Assembly: GCA_001972305.1 (NCBI GenBank)
Contig: BDDD01001578.1
Coordinates: forward strand, 235,991-299,990
Direction of reading: 5' to 3'
DNA length: 64,000 bases
Source of the DNA: Cephalotus follicularis
Taxonomy: Eukaryota > Streptophyta > Magnoliopsida > Oxalidales > Cephalotaceae
The notes beneath the pieces were generated by a model, which was not told the DNA's origin, made no database searches, and saw only the letters and a list, made by a program, of their open reading frames with translations. Below are positions 37,064-48,529 of this stretch, piece after piece. Position 1 is the stretch's first letter. Each line of letters begins with the position of its first letter. A program made the translations under genes and the position numbers.

Positions 37064-39253
37064 TGTTGGAATGGTATTTGCAAAGAAACACAAGGTAAAA
37101 TATCGGCTATCATACAAAGTGAGTTTAAAATTTTTTCCTTTACAGAACAAATCCTTCTCCAAGGATCATTGTGTTAGGTGAGATGACCCGACAAACCATT
37201 AGATGGCCTGTCATATTGTATCGATCCTTGTGTACATAAACGATCTTATTCCTTATATATATCAAATGTGCTAATTTGTTATGAAAATATCATTTGTGTT
37301 TTATCACTTAATTGAAGTAGTTTAATATTTACCTACTTATACTTATGAAGCCCTTACATAAGGTTGGATGCCTAGCATGGAGGCTGTGAGATTGGTTACC
37401 TTATTCCTTATGTCGAATGAGTTCCATGTCATAGGTTCATTTTGTGGGAATTAATGAACCGGATAGAGTTGCGTGTATGTTGCCTGCTCATGGAATTAGA
37501 GGATGGAATCTCTCACTACCATATGTGTTGGACACTAGGGAAAATACGGAGTGCGTGCTAGGAGCATGTACACTGAACTGAACCCGCTTAGGAAACACCA
37601 TTTAGATAGTCAGTATTCTCATGTCAGTAGTAACGCTTACTTGTTGCGGTTTTGTATAAGTGTTAATCACTTAGTGAGTGGTAAAACTCGTCTGATCCTC
37701 AGACCTGAGTGACTGCTCTATATTGTATTGCGACGGGCATGCTTTGATCTCCACCTTACCCAGATCTTGTACAAGACTGGTAATCGGGTGATCTTTGGGT
37801 ATGATCGAATCTATACGAATATAAGCGAGTGCGCAGTAAGGGATTGTCACACCTGAGCGAAGGTGATCGACCCTATCATGGTCTTATTATACTTTAGACT
37901 TATGAAATCCTTGCCCAAGGTTGAGGTAGATTGGAAACTAGATATCATGAGAATCTACCAAAGTTCCGAGTAATAATCAGATATTTTAGGTATTGAGGTA
38001 TTATCTAAGGTTGACACATATCCTTACCCTACATCTCAATCGGGGCCAAGTATGACAAGGGATAAAAGTACACGTGAACCGACGACTTAGAAAGTCTAGG
38101 GTTAAAGAGGTGTTTAATAAATTATGGGAAAATTAATTAGATTAATTTTTCCATATGGATAATATTAGATATTATTCTGAGAGAATTTATATTGATCTAG
38201 GATCATTTATAATGGCTAAACCAAACCCTAGGGGTATTTTAGTAATTTATGAACACCTCCAAATTTAACCAAAATTTCATAGGGTCCCTGCCCAATAATG
38301 ATTAGTTCTTTAATATGTTGGACATATTAAGTCTTGGTGTTAAATATTGGTTAAGTTGATCCTACATTTTATGGAAACATATTTGTTTAGTCTTACTTAA
38401 TCAATATTCAAATGGTACTCGAAATCACTAAGAGAGTTAGACTCTATTTACTTCACCTACCAGACAAAACATCGACGTCTTATGGGAAAGCGTCGACGCA
38501 TTTCTTTAGACAAAGCATCGACACCTTCTGGGAAGCATCGATGCTTAACGCATGAACCGGTGTCAATGTGTTTTAGAAAGATGCCGAATTTTTTAGCTCA
38601 TTGTTGTATAAGTGTTGACGCTTTCTTCAAAAGCGTCGACGCTTTGTGTGCGACATGCAGTCTGTGCACGAACATACATCGTGGGCACGTTTTCTCTCTC
38701 ATCTCCAGCCGTATTCTCTTGTTCATGCACATTATGGAAATGTGGGGTTCATGGATTCGGGCTCCCTAGGAGTGAGGATCATGAACCTAAGTGTATGGGA
38801 GAGTGGGAGAGAGGGAATGTGGGCTGGTGGAAGTGTATTTCTGTAGAAAAACATTGATTAGTTTTGTGTGGGATTTTTGCTGGGCAAAAACTAGTGTGCT
38901 CTCTTTGTAGATAGTCTGTGCTCCCTTCACTGATATATACCAAGCATATTACTTATCTAGGGCGGATGGTTTTTGATAACATTGGTCAAACTCCATCTAC
39001 TTTTTTATAAGCATTGGGAGAGTAAAAGAGAGAGTGAAGAAAACTATTTTCTTTGTTGGGCTTGTGCATCTGCTGAACCATGGACTTTGGGAGCGTCTTC
39101 TGTGGTGTCTTCTCAAGCTTGTAGCGGCAGAGATTGAAGGAGCCATCACTTATCGGTATATCACTTGGTCCTTCTTTACACTGCCATGTCTTTGCCATGC
39201 CTTTTGTGTTACCATTGCAGGCAATGGTGACACCAATTTAACTGTTTCCAACA
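37064..39253 (+). repeat. E4 5' LTR (2190 bp, Copia)
   Basis: Begins TGTTGGAATGG and ends TTTCCAACA, a matched inverted end pair, followed at once by a tRNA-Met primer site at 39255. The internal wording (for example ATATGTGTTGGACACTAGGG near 37521) reads like a plus-oriented Copia LTR. It carries class B palindromes at 38468-38650. The left edge is next to an inverted primer-site-like sequence, so the exact left boundary is less certain than the right. Confidence 0.75.
38468..38650. repeat. Palindrome array (class B) in E4 Copia LTR
   Basis: Copies such as ACATCGACGTC, AAGCGTCGACGCAT, AAGCATCGACACC, AAGCATCGATGCTT, AGTGTTGACGCTTT and AAAGCGTCGACGCTTT. The last is a 16-base perfect palindrome. 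Confidence 0.85.
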
Positions 39254-39254
39254 G

Positions 39255-39266
39255 TGGTATCAGAGA
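39255..39266 (+). other. E4 primer-binding site
   Basis: TGGTATCAGAGA, matching the plant initiator tRNA-Met primer site (TGGTATCAGAGC) at eleven of twelve bases, one base after the LTR end CCAACA at 39253. Confidence 0.88.
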
Positions 39267-39546
39267 GTCCTACATCGTCTCTAGTTCAATTTTTGCCTTG
39301 AATGATGATCTGATATGATTTTTAATTAAAGGACGTGTTTATGGTTAAACTTGGTGTACAAAGTGCCTTAGTGAAAATTGAATGAAATTGGATTTCATTG
39401 TGTTTCTATCTTGGGGATTTTGATTCAATGTGTTTAAAATTATGTTTAGAACATGCATAGTACAGTTTGGATTGCAAGATGGAATGCCAAAGTCTAAACC
39501 ATTGATTTCTGTAGTGTTGCAAACTGTAGAAACCGTCCAGGGGACT

Positions 39547-39652
39547 TAAGCGTCGACGCTTATTTGAATATTATGTTTTTTGCGCCTTAGACATAAGCGT
39601 CGACGCCTTTTGGAAAAGCGTCGACGCCTTCTTGGAAAACGTCGACGCCTTA
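39547..39652. repeat. Palindromes (class B) in the E4 leader
   Basis: AAGCGTCGACGCTT, ATAAGCGTCGACGCC, AAAGCGTCGACGCC and AAACGTCGACGCC, spaced about 20-55 bases. They lie outside the LTR, downstream of the primer site. Confidence 0.8.
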
Positions 39653-40447
39653 GTCTAATTTTAAAAAAAAAATTTGTTTTTACAAAATTGGATTTTTGCA
39701 TTATGGCTCTTAGAAAATCAAAATCATTTCTTGATTTGGTGGGAGTTTAACCAATATTAACAATCCTTAAATTAAATTGTGTAATTGGTTATTATTTATG
39801 ACATTTGTTTTTTGTATGTTTAATGATATTGGATATAATTTAAGTCTTATGCACAATGGACGGACCAAAAAGGACATAGACCTAGTTCATGGTTTTTTTT
39901 GTGTGGATGGATTTCATTTATTTATTATCTTTAATGGTCTGTAATAAGGTGCCTGAGTGCACCATTTATTTTTCCTTATTTTTGTAATTTCTCGTTGAAA
40001 ATTTTAAATGTAATTTTCTTTTTAAAATGTAATGTACAATTATGTAAATGAAGACCTTGCAAGGAGAGATGGAGGAAAGGAGAAATGGAGTACAAGACCA
40101 TTTGAAGGCCATGCATGCATGGTTATTGTTGTAATAGATAAATTTAAATCTTTACACCTAGGAAGACCTAGTAGTGACTTTGGGCTCAAGTCACTACTTA
40201 TAATGTCCTTGCCAATCCATTGATATATTTTAGAACTATGTCGAAAGTGCACAAGATACTCGTCATGCATGCTAAGCCGTAATTAATTGGAATTGGGTAA
40301 TACAACTAATGAATTAATTAATGGATCGATAATTAAAATGTGAGACCACAAATTCCCTCAACTTAATAATAAGTCTAAACGTAGGAACCCATGGAGTGGT
40401 TTCCCGTGGCCTTCCATAATTTTCGTTGAGTAGTATTCCTGAGTTAT

Positions 40448-40760
40448 TGGTTTGTCATGCCCTAGCTGAGGCTGATAACTTTGGGAAACAATGTCAACGC
40501 CGGTGTTGGGCACCGCAAAGGGTGGCTATGTTTTAGCACTTGGACACGCCTACGTGTGGGTATTAAAACTAGTGCATTCCAATGAAAAATTGTGGGTGTT
40601 TGACTTATCAAGATTCTGATGGTTTGCCATGCCCTAACTGAGGCCATACTGAATCTAAGGCCGAATTTTATGTTTGGATCTTTTATTGAATGCAAATTGC
40701 CAAGATAGACTAACCATTGGATATATTATGGTTTGTGATGCCCTAGCTGAGGCTATATTA
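40448..40760 (+). repeat. Three dispersed ~25-bp leader repeats
   Basis: Phrase TGGTTTGTCATGCCCTAGC plus TGAGGC, at 40448, 40620 (with two or three changes) and 40729 (with one change). Between copies the sequence differs, so this is a direct-repeat motif rather than a tandem array. Confidence 0.7.
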
Positions 40761-40946
40761 TTATTGCGATGGATTCCAATCCTCACTAGGAAGTTGAACT
40801 TCTCAAGTTCCGTATGGGGGTATGGGATACAATTAGAATAGTGGGAGGATCCATAAGCACTAAAGACCAAGTGTTATGGTTGTCACATATTAAAATTGGA
40901 AGAAATGCTAACTCATGTTTATATTTTCCTTATCTAGGTTGCTAAA

Positions 40947-41058
40947 ATGGCTTTATCAAATGCAATGTCATGTATACTTGAGACAAACAAACTTGAAGGG
41001 CGCAACTTCAACGATTGGCATCGAAACCTCAAAATCGTCCCTACGGCCAATAAAATGG
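40947..41058 (+). pseudogene. E4 gag start, before the first insertion
   Basis: Begins at ATG 40947 with MALSNAMSCILETNKLEGRN and continues FNDWHRNLKIV, the plant Copia gag start (compare TGPNFVDWLRNLRIVL in E7). It is interrupted at 41059 by a Gypsy LTR. Recognisable gag text resumes at 51405. Confidence 0.85.
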
Positions 41059-42717
41059 TGTCACACCCCGTTTCACAAACAACATATAAAGTGGTGGCAA
41101 TTAACATGCAAATCCGGCTTATACAAAAAGACCATAAATTTAAAACTTTCCATATCCATTGCCATCTTGCGGAAGCATATAAAATAAGCCGAATCATAAC
41201 ATAGCATGCATCCCATACTACGTGCTACAACAGTAAACATCATCACAGCAGTTAACTGCCCTCAAACGGAGCGTGAACAATAACCATCAGTACCTCGATA
41301 CATTTATTACAGCCATTCATTTATTACAATATTCCATAAACATTTCCTCAAAAGTAAACAACATAAAACTCCATATCGCTCCTCGGAGCCCAACAGCAAC
41401 CCACGGCTGCACCAACCTGAAACACACTGCAGTTGTAGGGGGTTAGCCTTTGTCCTCACCCGGCAAGGCCATATAAGCGATCCAGGATCAAGGATAAAAC
41501 ATGTCATGATATGAATGCACAATGATGCAGTACATACTATATCTCGATGCATATATACATGCCACGACCACACGGTCAAAGACCACAATGTCACAATACA
41601 TTACCGCACTACACGGTTCACAAAATCACAACGGCACAACGGCCAACAATATCTCAGGCCTCTAAGGACCCAATACTACACGATAACGAATAGCCACATC
41701 CCAAAGGACAACAATCAGGCATGTCAAGGCAGACAATCAATCACTCAATAGCAAACAATTGTTCCTGTCACAGGCACGACGGTGTGGACAACACTCGGAA
41801 CTCACTACGATACAAGCACGGCGGCGAGTACTACGACTTCCCCACTAACGGCAACACTCACGATACAAGCACGGCGGCTAAGTACCAACATTACCCCGCT
41901 AGCGGCAACAATCAATCACAATCAATACTATAACATCCACGTTACTAGCACGGCAGCTAAGTAACAACAACAATCAATCAATCAATACACGATAACGATA
42001 CTAGCACGACGGCTAAGTACCAACACTCAACATGGTCACAATAACAGTGCGACACAGCACCCACAATACCACTCAAGAAGTTTATAAACTAAATACTTGT
42101 TAAAAACATCTCGTTCCCAAAACGGTTAAAGTATAAATACTTTCGACATATATATATTTGTCAAAACATATATATAACACCTCATTTCCCAAGTAAGTTA
42201 TGATTCATAAAATACTTGCAACAATACATTTTTCCTTAAACATTTCAAGTAATTTATAGATATAAATACTTGCAACATATATATATATGTCAAAATATAT
42301 ATAACGATCCTTTTCCTAAACTCAAGTATCAAAATACTTGTAACAATACACTTTAAGTAAAACCCGGTTATTTGAACTACATTCAAATACCACAAAATAC
42401 ATATTTGTATAACGGTTTTGCAATCTCTCGAAAGCCATTTTCACAATCCTTTTGGAAACCATTTTCCAAACACTAATGATTTTTAATAAACCATTAATCA
42501 AACACATTTTCACAAGGTTTTGGAAGCTACTTTCACAATCTTTCGAGAATATGTATATATCTCAAAACGTACATTTCACATAAAATAACGATTTATGTAA
42601 ATCACATTTGTACTTCCAAAAAGGGGTAAAATGTTTCACAATCCATAATAACCAACTCGAAATACAATTTAACACAGTACAAGATGCATACATATGCTCA
42701 CAATGCAAAACGGACCC

Positions 42718-43160
42718 AACCAGTCAGCTGTTTCTCACTGACAGTCGGTTGTTCTCCTTCAACAGTCGGCTGTCCCACACTTGGCAGTCGGTTGCCCTTA
42801 ACCACCAGTCGGCTGCCCTCCTTGGCAGTCGGTTGTCTCTCCCTTAGCAGTCGGCTGCCCTCTCCAGGCAGTCGGCTGGTCCAAAACCATAGACATTCCT
42901 TGCTGCCACCTGTACCAGCATACCTGGTAGGGTCACATGTGGACAGTCGGCTGTTACCCAAAACAGTCGGCTGGACCACCACACAGTCGGCTGCCTTCCT
43001 TGGCAGTCGGCTGCATAAACAATAGGAAGAAACCTGCAATTCCAGGCATAACCAGTCGACTGACTCCAATGCCCAGTCGGCTGTTCTCCTTGGACAGTCG
43101 GCTGTCCTCCTTGGACAGTCGACTGCTAGCCTTGGACAGACAGTCGACTGCCCCTGCGGG
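42718..43160. repeat. Distal palindrome array (class A) in solo LTR D
   Basis: About seventeen copies, mostly CAGTCGGCTG with a few CAGTCGGTTG and CAGTCGACTG, spaced 15-45 bases. Because the unit is nearly palindromic it gives open frames on both strands with recurring SRLP- or VDCP-like peptides. Confidence 0.9.
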
Positions 43161-43681
43161 CAGTGCCCAAAAACAGATGCAAACACATACTTCAATCCAC
43201 ATTTAAACCATTTCTAACCACAATCACTATCACCACCACACATATTCATGCCTCTATCACAATATCACATATGCATTTCACTCATAACATCATTATAATT
43301 GACTTTGAATCACAAATATAGCTTTCCCCTACCTTAGAACTCCAAGTTAGGAGTTGCAATCCACCACTTTAAGTCCTAGATCCGAGGTCCTTGCACCTCC
43401 AAATGCGTCCAGCAGCCTCCACCGGTCTGATTCCTCCGCTGGTCCGGCCTCCAAGCCCACGGTTCAACACAACTCCTTATATCCATAACACAAACACATA
43501 CACTTTCACTCTCAAACTCACCTTAAAACACACTTGAATCACAAAGGAGATGGAGATTGAGGAGAGGAAATTGCGTTTTTATCAAGGAGAACCGGCCCCC
43601 TCTCTCTGCCAAATGCCACAAATGCCAAAATACCCACTTTTCACCACTTAAAGGCTGACAGCACGTGGCTATCTGGCGCCT

Positions 43682-43825
43682 GGCAGTCGACTGCCTTCAC
43701 TTTGCAGTCGACTGTTTCTGCCGACACTCAAAACAGTCGGCTGTTTCCTGACAACAGTCGGCTGCCCCATTCATCAGGGGAGTCCAGTCGCCTGCCTCTG
43801 GGTGGCAGTCGGCTGCCCCCTGCAC
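43682..43825. repeat. Proximal palindrome array (class A) in solo LTR D
   Basis: Six copies (CAGTCGACTGCC, CAGTCGACTGTT, CAGTCGGCTGTT, CAGTCGGCTGCC, CAGTCGCCTGCC, CAGTCGGCTGCC), some 134-277 bases from the LTR 5' end. Confidence 0.85.
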
Positions 43826-43959
43826 CAAAAGCACACTAAAACACTTTTTCTTGCAACTTTCAACACACCAAAGGGGAAAACACAATCTTCGTTAATTCCA
43901 CGCATAAGCTTACATTAGAAATGCAATATTACACCTTAACGAAAATCCTGGGAGTTACA

Positions 43960-43986
43960 AATGGCCTATGATGACTGGGGGGCCTC
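43960..43986 (+). pseudogene. 27-bp E4 gag island between two insertions
   Basis: The only E4 host DNA left between solo LTR D and E8. Its first five bases (AATGG) are the right duplication of solo LTR D and its last five (GCCTC) the left duplication of E8. An identical 27-bp copy occurs at 46829-46855. Confidence 0.9.
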
Positions 43987-45316
43987 TGTCACACCCCGTT
44001 CCCATAACAACATATAAAGTGGCGGCAATTAACATATAAATTCGGCTTATGCAAAATACCATAAAATTAAAACTTTCCATATCCATCAACAACTTGCGGA
44101 AGCATATAAAGTAAGCCGAATCATAACATAGCATGCATCCCATACTACATGCTACAACAGAAAACATCACCACAGTTAACTGCCCTCAAACGGACCGTGA
44201 ACAAAAACCATCAATATCATGATACGTTTATTACAACCATTCATTTATTACAATAATCCATAAACATTTCTCAAATTAAACATCATAAAACTCCACATTG
44301 CTCCTCGGAGCCAAACGGTAACCAACAGCTGCATCAACCTGAAACACACTGCAGTTGTAGGGGGTTAGCCTTTGTTCTCACTCGGCAAAACCATAAAAGC
44401 GATCCAGGGTCAAAGATAAAACATGCCATGATATGAATGCACAATGATGCAGTACATACTATATCTCGATGCATATATACATTTATATATATATATGCCA
44501 CGACCACACGGTCACAGGCCACAATATAACCACATTACCACACTACACAGTTCACAATATCACAACGGCACAACGGCCAACAATATCTCAGGTCTCTAAG
44601 GACCCATCACTCCACAATAACGAATAGCCACGTCCCAAAGGACAAACATATGCATTTCACTCATAACATCATTATAATTGACTTTGAATCACAAATATAG
44701 CTTTCCCCTACCTTAGAACTCCAAGTTAGGAGTTGCAATCAACCTCTTTAAGTCCTAGATCCGAGGTCCTTGCACCTCCAAACGCGTCCAGCAGCCTCCA
44801 CTGGTCCGATTCCTCCGCTGGTCCGGCCTCCATGCCCATGGTTCAACACAACTCCTTATGTCCACAACACAAACACACACACTTTAACTCTCAAACTCAC
44901 CTTCAAACACACGTGAATCACAAAGGAGATGGAGATTGAGGAGAGGACATTGCGTTTTTAGCAAGGATACCCAGCCCCCTCTCTCTGCCAAACCCACAAA
45001 TACCAAAATACCCACTTTTCACCACTTAAAGGCTGACAGCACGTGGCTGTCTAGCGCCTGGCAGTCGACTATTTCTGCCGACACTCAAAATAGGCGGTTG
45101 TTTCCTCACAACAGCCGGCTGCCGTCTTCACCAGGGGAGTCCAGTCGGCTGCCTCTGGGTGGCAGTCGGCTGCCCCCTGCACCAAAAGCACACTAAAACA
45201 CTTTTTCTTGCAACTTTCAACACACCAAAGGGGAAAACACAATCTTCGTAAATTCCACGCATAAGCTTACATTAGATATACAATATTACACCTTAACGAA
45301 AATCCCGGGCGTTACA
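43987..45316 (-). repeat. E8 LTR b1 (internally shortened)
   Basis: Begins TGTCACACCCCGTTCCC and ends GGGCGTTACA. Compared with LTR b2 it lacks the central part, including the distal palindrome array; only a few class A copies remain at 45058-45175. Its first 659 bases (43987-44645) look identical to 46856-47514. Confidence 0.9.
45058..45175. repeat. Proximal palindrome array (class A) in LTR b1
   Basis: CAGTCGACTATT, TAGGCGGTTG, CAGCCGGCTG, CAGTCGGCTGCC and CAGTCGGCTGCC. Confidence 0.75.
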
Positions 45317-45603
45317 TCCACTCCTCCTTCAAGGAATTTCGTCCTCGAAATTAAAACAACACAGGGACAAATGAGAACAACGCTCTCGCATTTTCTCTTC
45401 TATGATCCCCGGTCTGTCCACGGCCACAGCCCCGTATGATTCACTTTTACTTACAACCCTTACAAGGAGTTGGTCCTCCCGACAGTTTACTTACAGCCCA
45501 GACGGTCCGTAAACCCATAACAACTCTTATTGATAACAACAAGTCACTTACGAAAGCAAAAGAAAACAAACTCATGCTTAAAACAAAAGTAAGGACAGTT
45601 ACC

Positions 45604-46666
45604 TCACATGATGTCCTTGCCGGTATTCCTTCGCTGCGAAGACCCAGCTGCAGCACCACTACCGCCAGTAGGTCCTGCGGTTACTGCCACAGAAATCTCT
45701 GGACAATCCCTCACCAAGTGACCCGATGCTCCGCACTTCATACACAACCCTTTCTTTACCCGACAATCCTTCACTTGATGAACGGTACGACAACAGTGGA
45801 AACAAACTCCGGGCCTTACCTTACTCCCCTGACTAGGAGTTCCTGGGGTGGCAGTCTGCTGAGACTGGTTCTCAGACAATCTAGGTGGAGAATCACTGCC
45901 TTGCCATTGTGATGATGCTGGCCTGGACTGAGTAGGGCCCTGTTTGCTCTGTTGTCTACGAGCCCTTTTCGCACGGTCTTCGTTTGAGATACTCTCTAAC
46001 AACCTTGCCTTCTGAGCGACTTCCACAAAAGTCCCCAGTTCCATACCCCTGATCCTTGACTGAAGATCCGATCGTAGACCTTTCAAAAAACTCCGTATCT
46101 TTTTACCATCATCAGCTACCAGATAGGGGGAATGCCTGGCTAGCTCCATAAACCTTGTTGTATACTCTGCCACAGTCATCTCTCCTTAACGTAGCTCCAG
46201 GAGCTCTGTCTCCCTTCGTTCTTGCTCAAGTCGGGGCACAAAAGCATCGAGGAACTCCCTCCGGAACCCCTCCCAAGTACAACCGAGTCCAGTCGACTCC
46301 CACTTTGCCTTGACCATCTCCCACCAGTGGATGGCCTCACCCCATAGACGGTACACAGCAAATTTCAGTTTCTGGTTATCTGTACAGTTCATTACATCAA
46401 AGATCTTTTAAAGATCCTGCAGCCACCGATCAGCAATGGTAGCATCCAACTCTCCTCTAAAACTGGGTGGACTCTGTCTCATGAACCTTTCAAGGTCCCT
46501 CCCAAACTGATTACCGTCAAAATATGCACCCTGAACAGGAGCCATGTACTGAGGTTGAGCTTGGGCGTACAGTCGCCGCATCTCCTCCATATTTGCTGCA
46601 TTAGCAGCCATCTGTTGCTGATAGGCAGCCATCTGCTGCTGAAAGAAATCAGCAATGCGATCCAAC
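45604..46666 (-). pseudogene. E8 gag, copy 1
   Basis: Minus-strand Gypsy gag. Capsid phrases: PSFRGELDATIADRWLQDL, YRLWGEAIHWWEMVKAKWES, MTVAEYTTRFMELARHSPYL and KIRSFLKGLRSDL. A two-part nucleocapsid follows (HQVKDCRVKKGLCMKCGASG, then HLVRDC), and a basic tail (RRNTGKDIM). No protease follows; a few hundred bases of non-coding DNA lead straight to the polypurine tract at the LTR. It would encode a particle protein only and need another element's enzymes. The copy is broken and its N-terminus is cut off at 46666. Confidence 0.87.
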
Positions 46667-47514
46667 CTGGGTGGCAGTCGGCTGCCCCCTGCACCAAAAG
46701 CACACTAAAACACTTTTTCTTGCAACTTTCAACACACCAAAGGGGAAAACACAATCTTCGTTAATTCCACGCATAAGCTTACATTAGAAATGCAATATTA
46801 CACCTTAACGAAAATCCTGGGAGTTACAAATGGCCTATGATGACTGGGGGGCCTCTGTCACACCCCGTTCCCATAACAACATATAAAGTGGCGGCAATTA
46901 ACATATAAATTCGGCTTATGCAAAATACCATAAAATTAAAACTTTCCATATCCATCAACAACTTGCGGAAGCATATAAAGTAAGCCGAATCATAACATAG
47001 CATGCATCCCATACTACATGCTACAACAGAAAACATCACCACAGTTAACTGCCCTCAAACGGACCGTGAACAAAAACCATCAATATCATGATACGTTTAT
47101 TACAACCATTCATTTATTACAATAATCCATAAACATTTCTCAAATTAAACATCATAAAACTCCACATTGCTCCTCGGAGCCAAACGGTAACCAACAGCTG
47201 CATCAACCTGAAACACACTGCAGTTGTAGGGGGTTAGCCTTTGTTCTCACTCGGCAAAACCATAAAAGCGATCCAGGGTCAAAGATAAAACATGCCATGA
47301 TATGAATGCACAATGATGCAGTACATACTATATCTCGATGCATATATACATTTATATATATATATGCCACGACCACACGGTCACAGGCCACAATATAACC
47401 ACATTACCACACTACACAGTTCACAATATCACAACGGCACAACGGCCAACAATATCTCAGGTCTCTAAGGACCCATCACTCCACAATAACGAATAGCCAC
47501 GTCCCAAAGGACAA
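46667..47514. repeat. 848-bp duplication of 43798-44645
   Basis: Offset 2869 bases. By line-by-line reading I found no difference across the whole tract. It contains the last 162 bases of solo LTR D, the 27-bp E4 island with both half duplications, and the first 659 bases of the E8 LTR. Because host-element DNA is included, this is a post-insertion duplication (or an assembly artefact), not a second insertion. Confidence 0.93.
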
Positions 47515-48529
47515 CAATCAGGCATGTCAAGGCAGACAATCAATCACTCAATGCAAACAATTGTTCCCGTCACAGGCACGACGGCGTGGACAACACTCGG
47601 AACTCACTATGATACAAGCACGACGGCGAGTACCAACACTTCCCCGCTAAAGGCAACACTCACGATACTAGCACGGCGGCTAAGTACCAACATTACCCCG
47701 CTAGCGGCAACAATCAAACACAATCAATATAATAACATCCACGTTACTAGCACGGCGGCTAAGTAACAACAATCAATCAATCAATACACGATAACGATAC
47801 TAGCATGGCAGCTAAGTACCAACACTCAACATAGTCACAATAGCAGTGCAACACAGCACCCACAATACCACTCAAGTAGTTTATAAAATAAATACTTGTT
47901 CAAAACATCTCGTTCCCAAAACGGTTAAAGAATAAATACTTTCGACATATATATATTTGCCAAAACATATATATAACACTTCATTTCCCAAGTAAGTTAT
48001 GATTCATAAAATACTTGCAACAATACATTTCTCTTTAAACATCTCAAGTAATTTATAGATATAAATACTTGCAACATATATATTTGTCAAAATATATATA
48101 ACGATCATTTTCCCAAAACTCAAGTATCAAAATACTTGTAACAATACACTTTCAGTAAAAGCCGATTATTTGAACTACATTCAAATACCACAAAATACAT
48201 ATTTTGTATAACAGTTTCGCAATCTCTCGAAAGCCATTTTCACAATCGTTTCGGAATCTATTTTCCAAACAACTAACGATTTTAGTAAATCATTAACCAA
48301 TTAACCAAACACATTTTCACAATATTTTGGAAGCCATTTTCACAATCTTTTCGAGAATATGTATATATCTCAAAACGTACATTTCACATAAGGTAATGAT
48401 TTTTGTAAATCACATTAGCACTTACAAAAAGGGGTAAAACGTTTCGTAATCCTTTATAACCAACTCGAAACATAGTCTAACACAGTACAATATGCATACA
48501 TATGCTCACAATGCAAAACGGTTCCAACC

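Larger units (their letters stand above)
39267..40946 (+). other. E4 leader (non-coding)
   Basis: A long untranslated leader between primer site and gag. It holds three to four more class B palindromes (39547-39652) and three copies of a phrase like TGGTTTGTCATGCCCTAGC at 40448, 40620 and 40729, each followed by TGAGGC. No protein-coding signal recognised. Confidence 0.7.
41054..43964 (-). mobile_element. Solo LTR D (E8 family) with duplications AATGG
   Basis: A 2901-bp LTR (41059-43959) flanked by AATGG at 41054-41058 and 43960-43964. It begins TGTCACACCCCGTTTC and ends GGGAGTTACA. It carries class A arrays at 42718-43160 and 43682-43825 and the CCAAGTTAGGAGTTG block at about 43342. Same family as the E8 LTRs. 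Confidence 0.95.

Noticed and set aside
38986-39198. Small minus-strand frame near the end of the E4 LTR
   Set aside because: It overlaps LTR sequence, has no homology and is contradicted by the plus-strand LTR reading.
39034-39318. 94-codon plus-strand open frame
   Set aside because: It crosses the E4 LTR end and its primer site, so it is chance reading of LTR DNA.
42698-43195. 165-codon open frame on the minus strand
   Set aside because: It consists of translated palindrome units (VDCP/TADCP repeats) and has shadow frames on the opposite strand; it is array DNA within an LTR.
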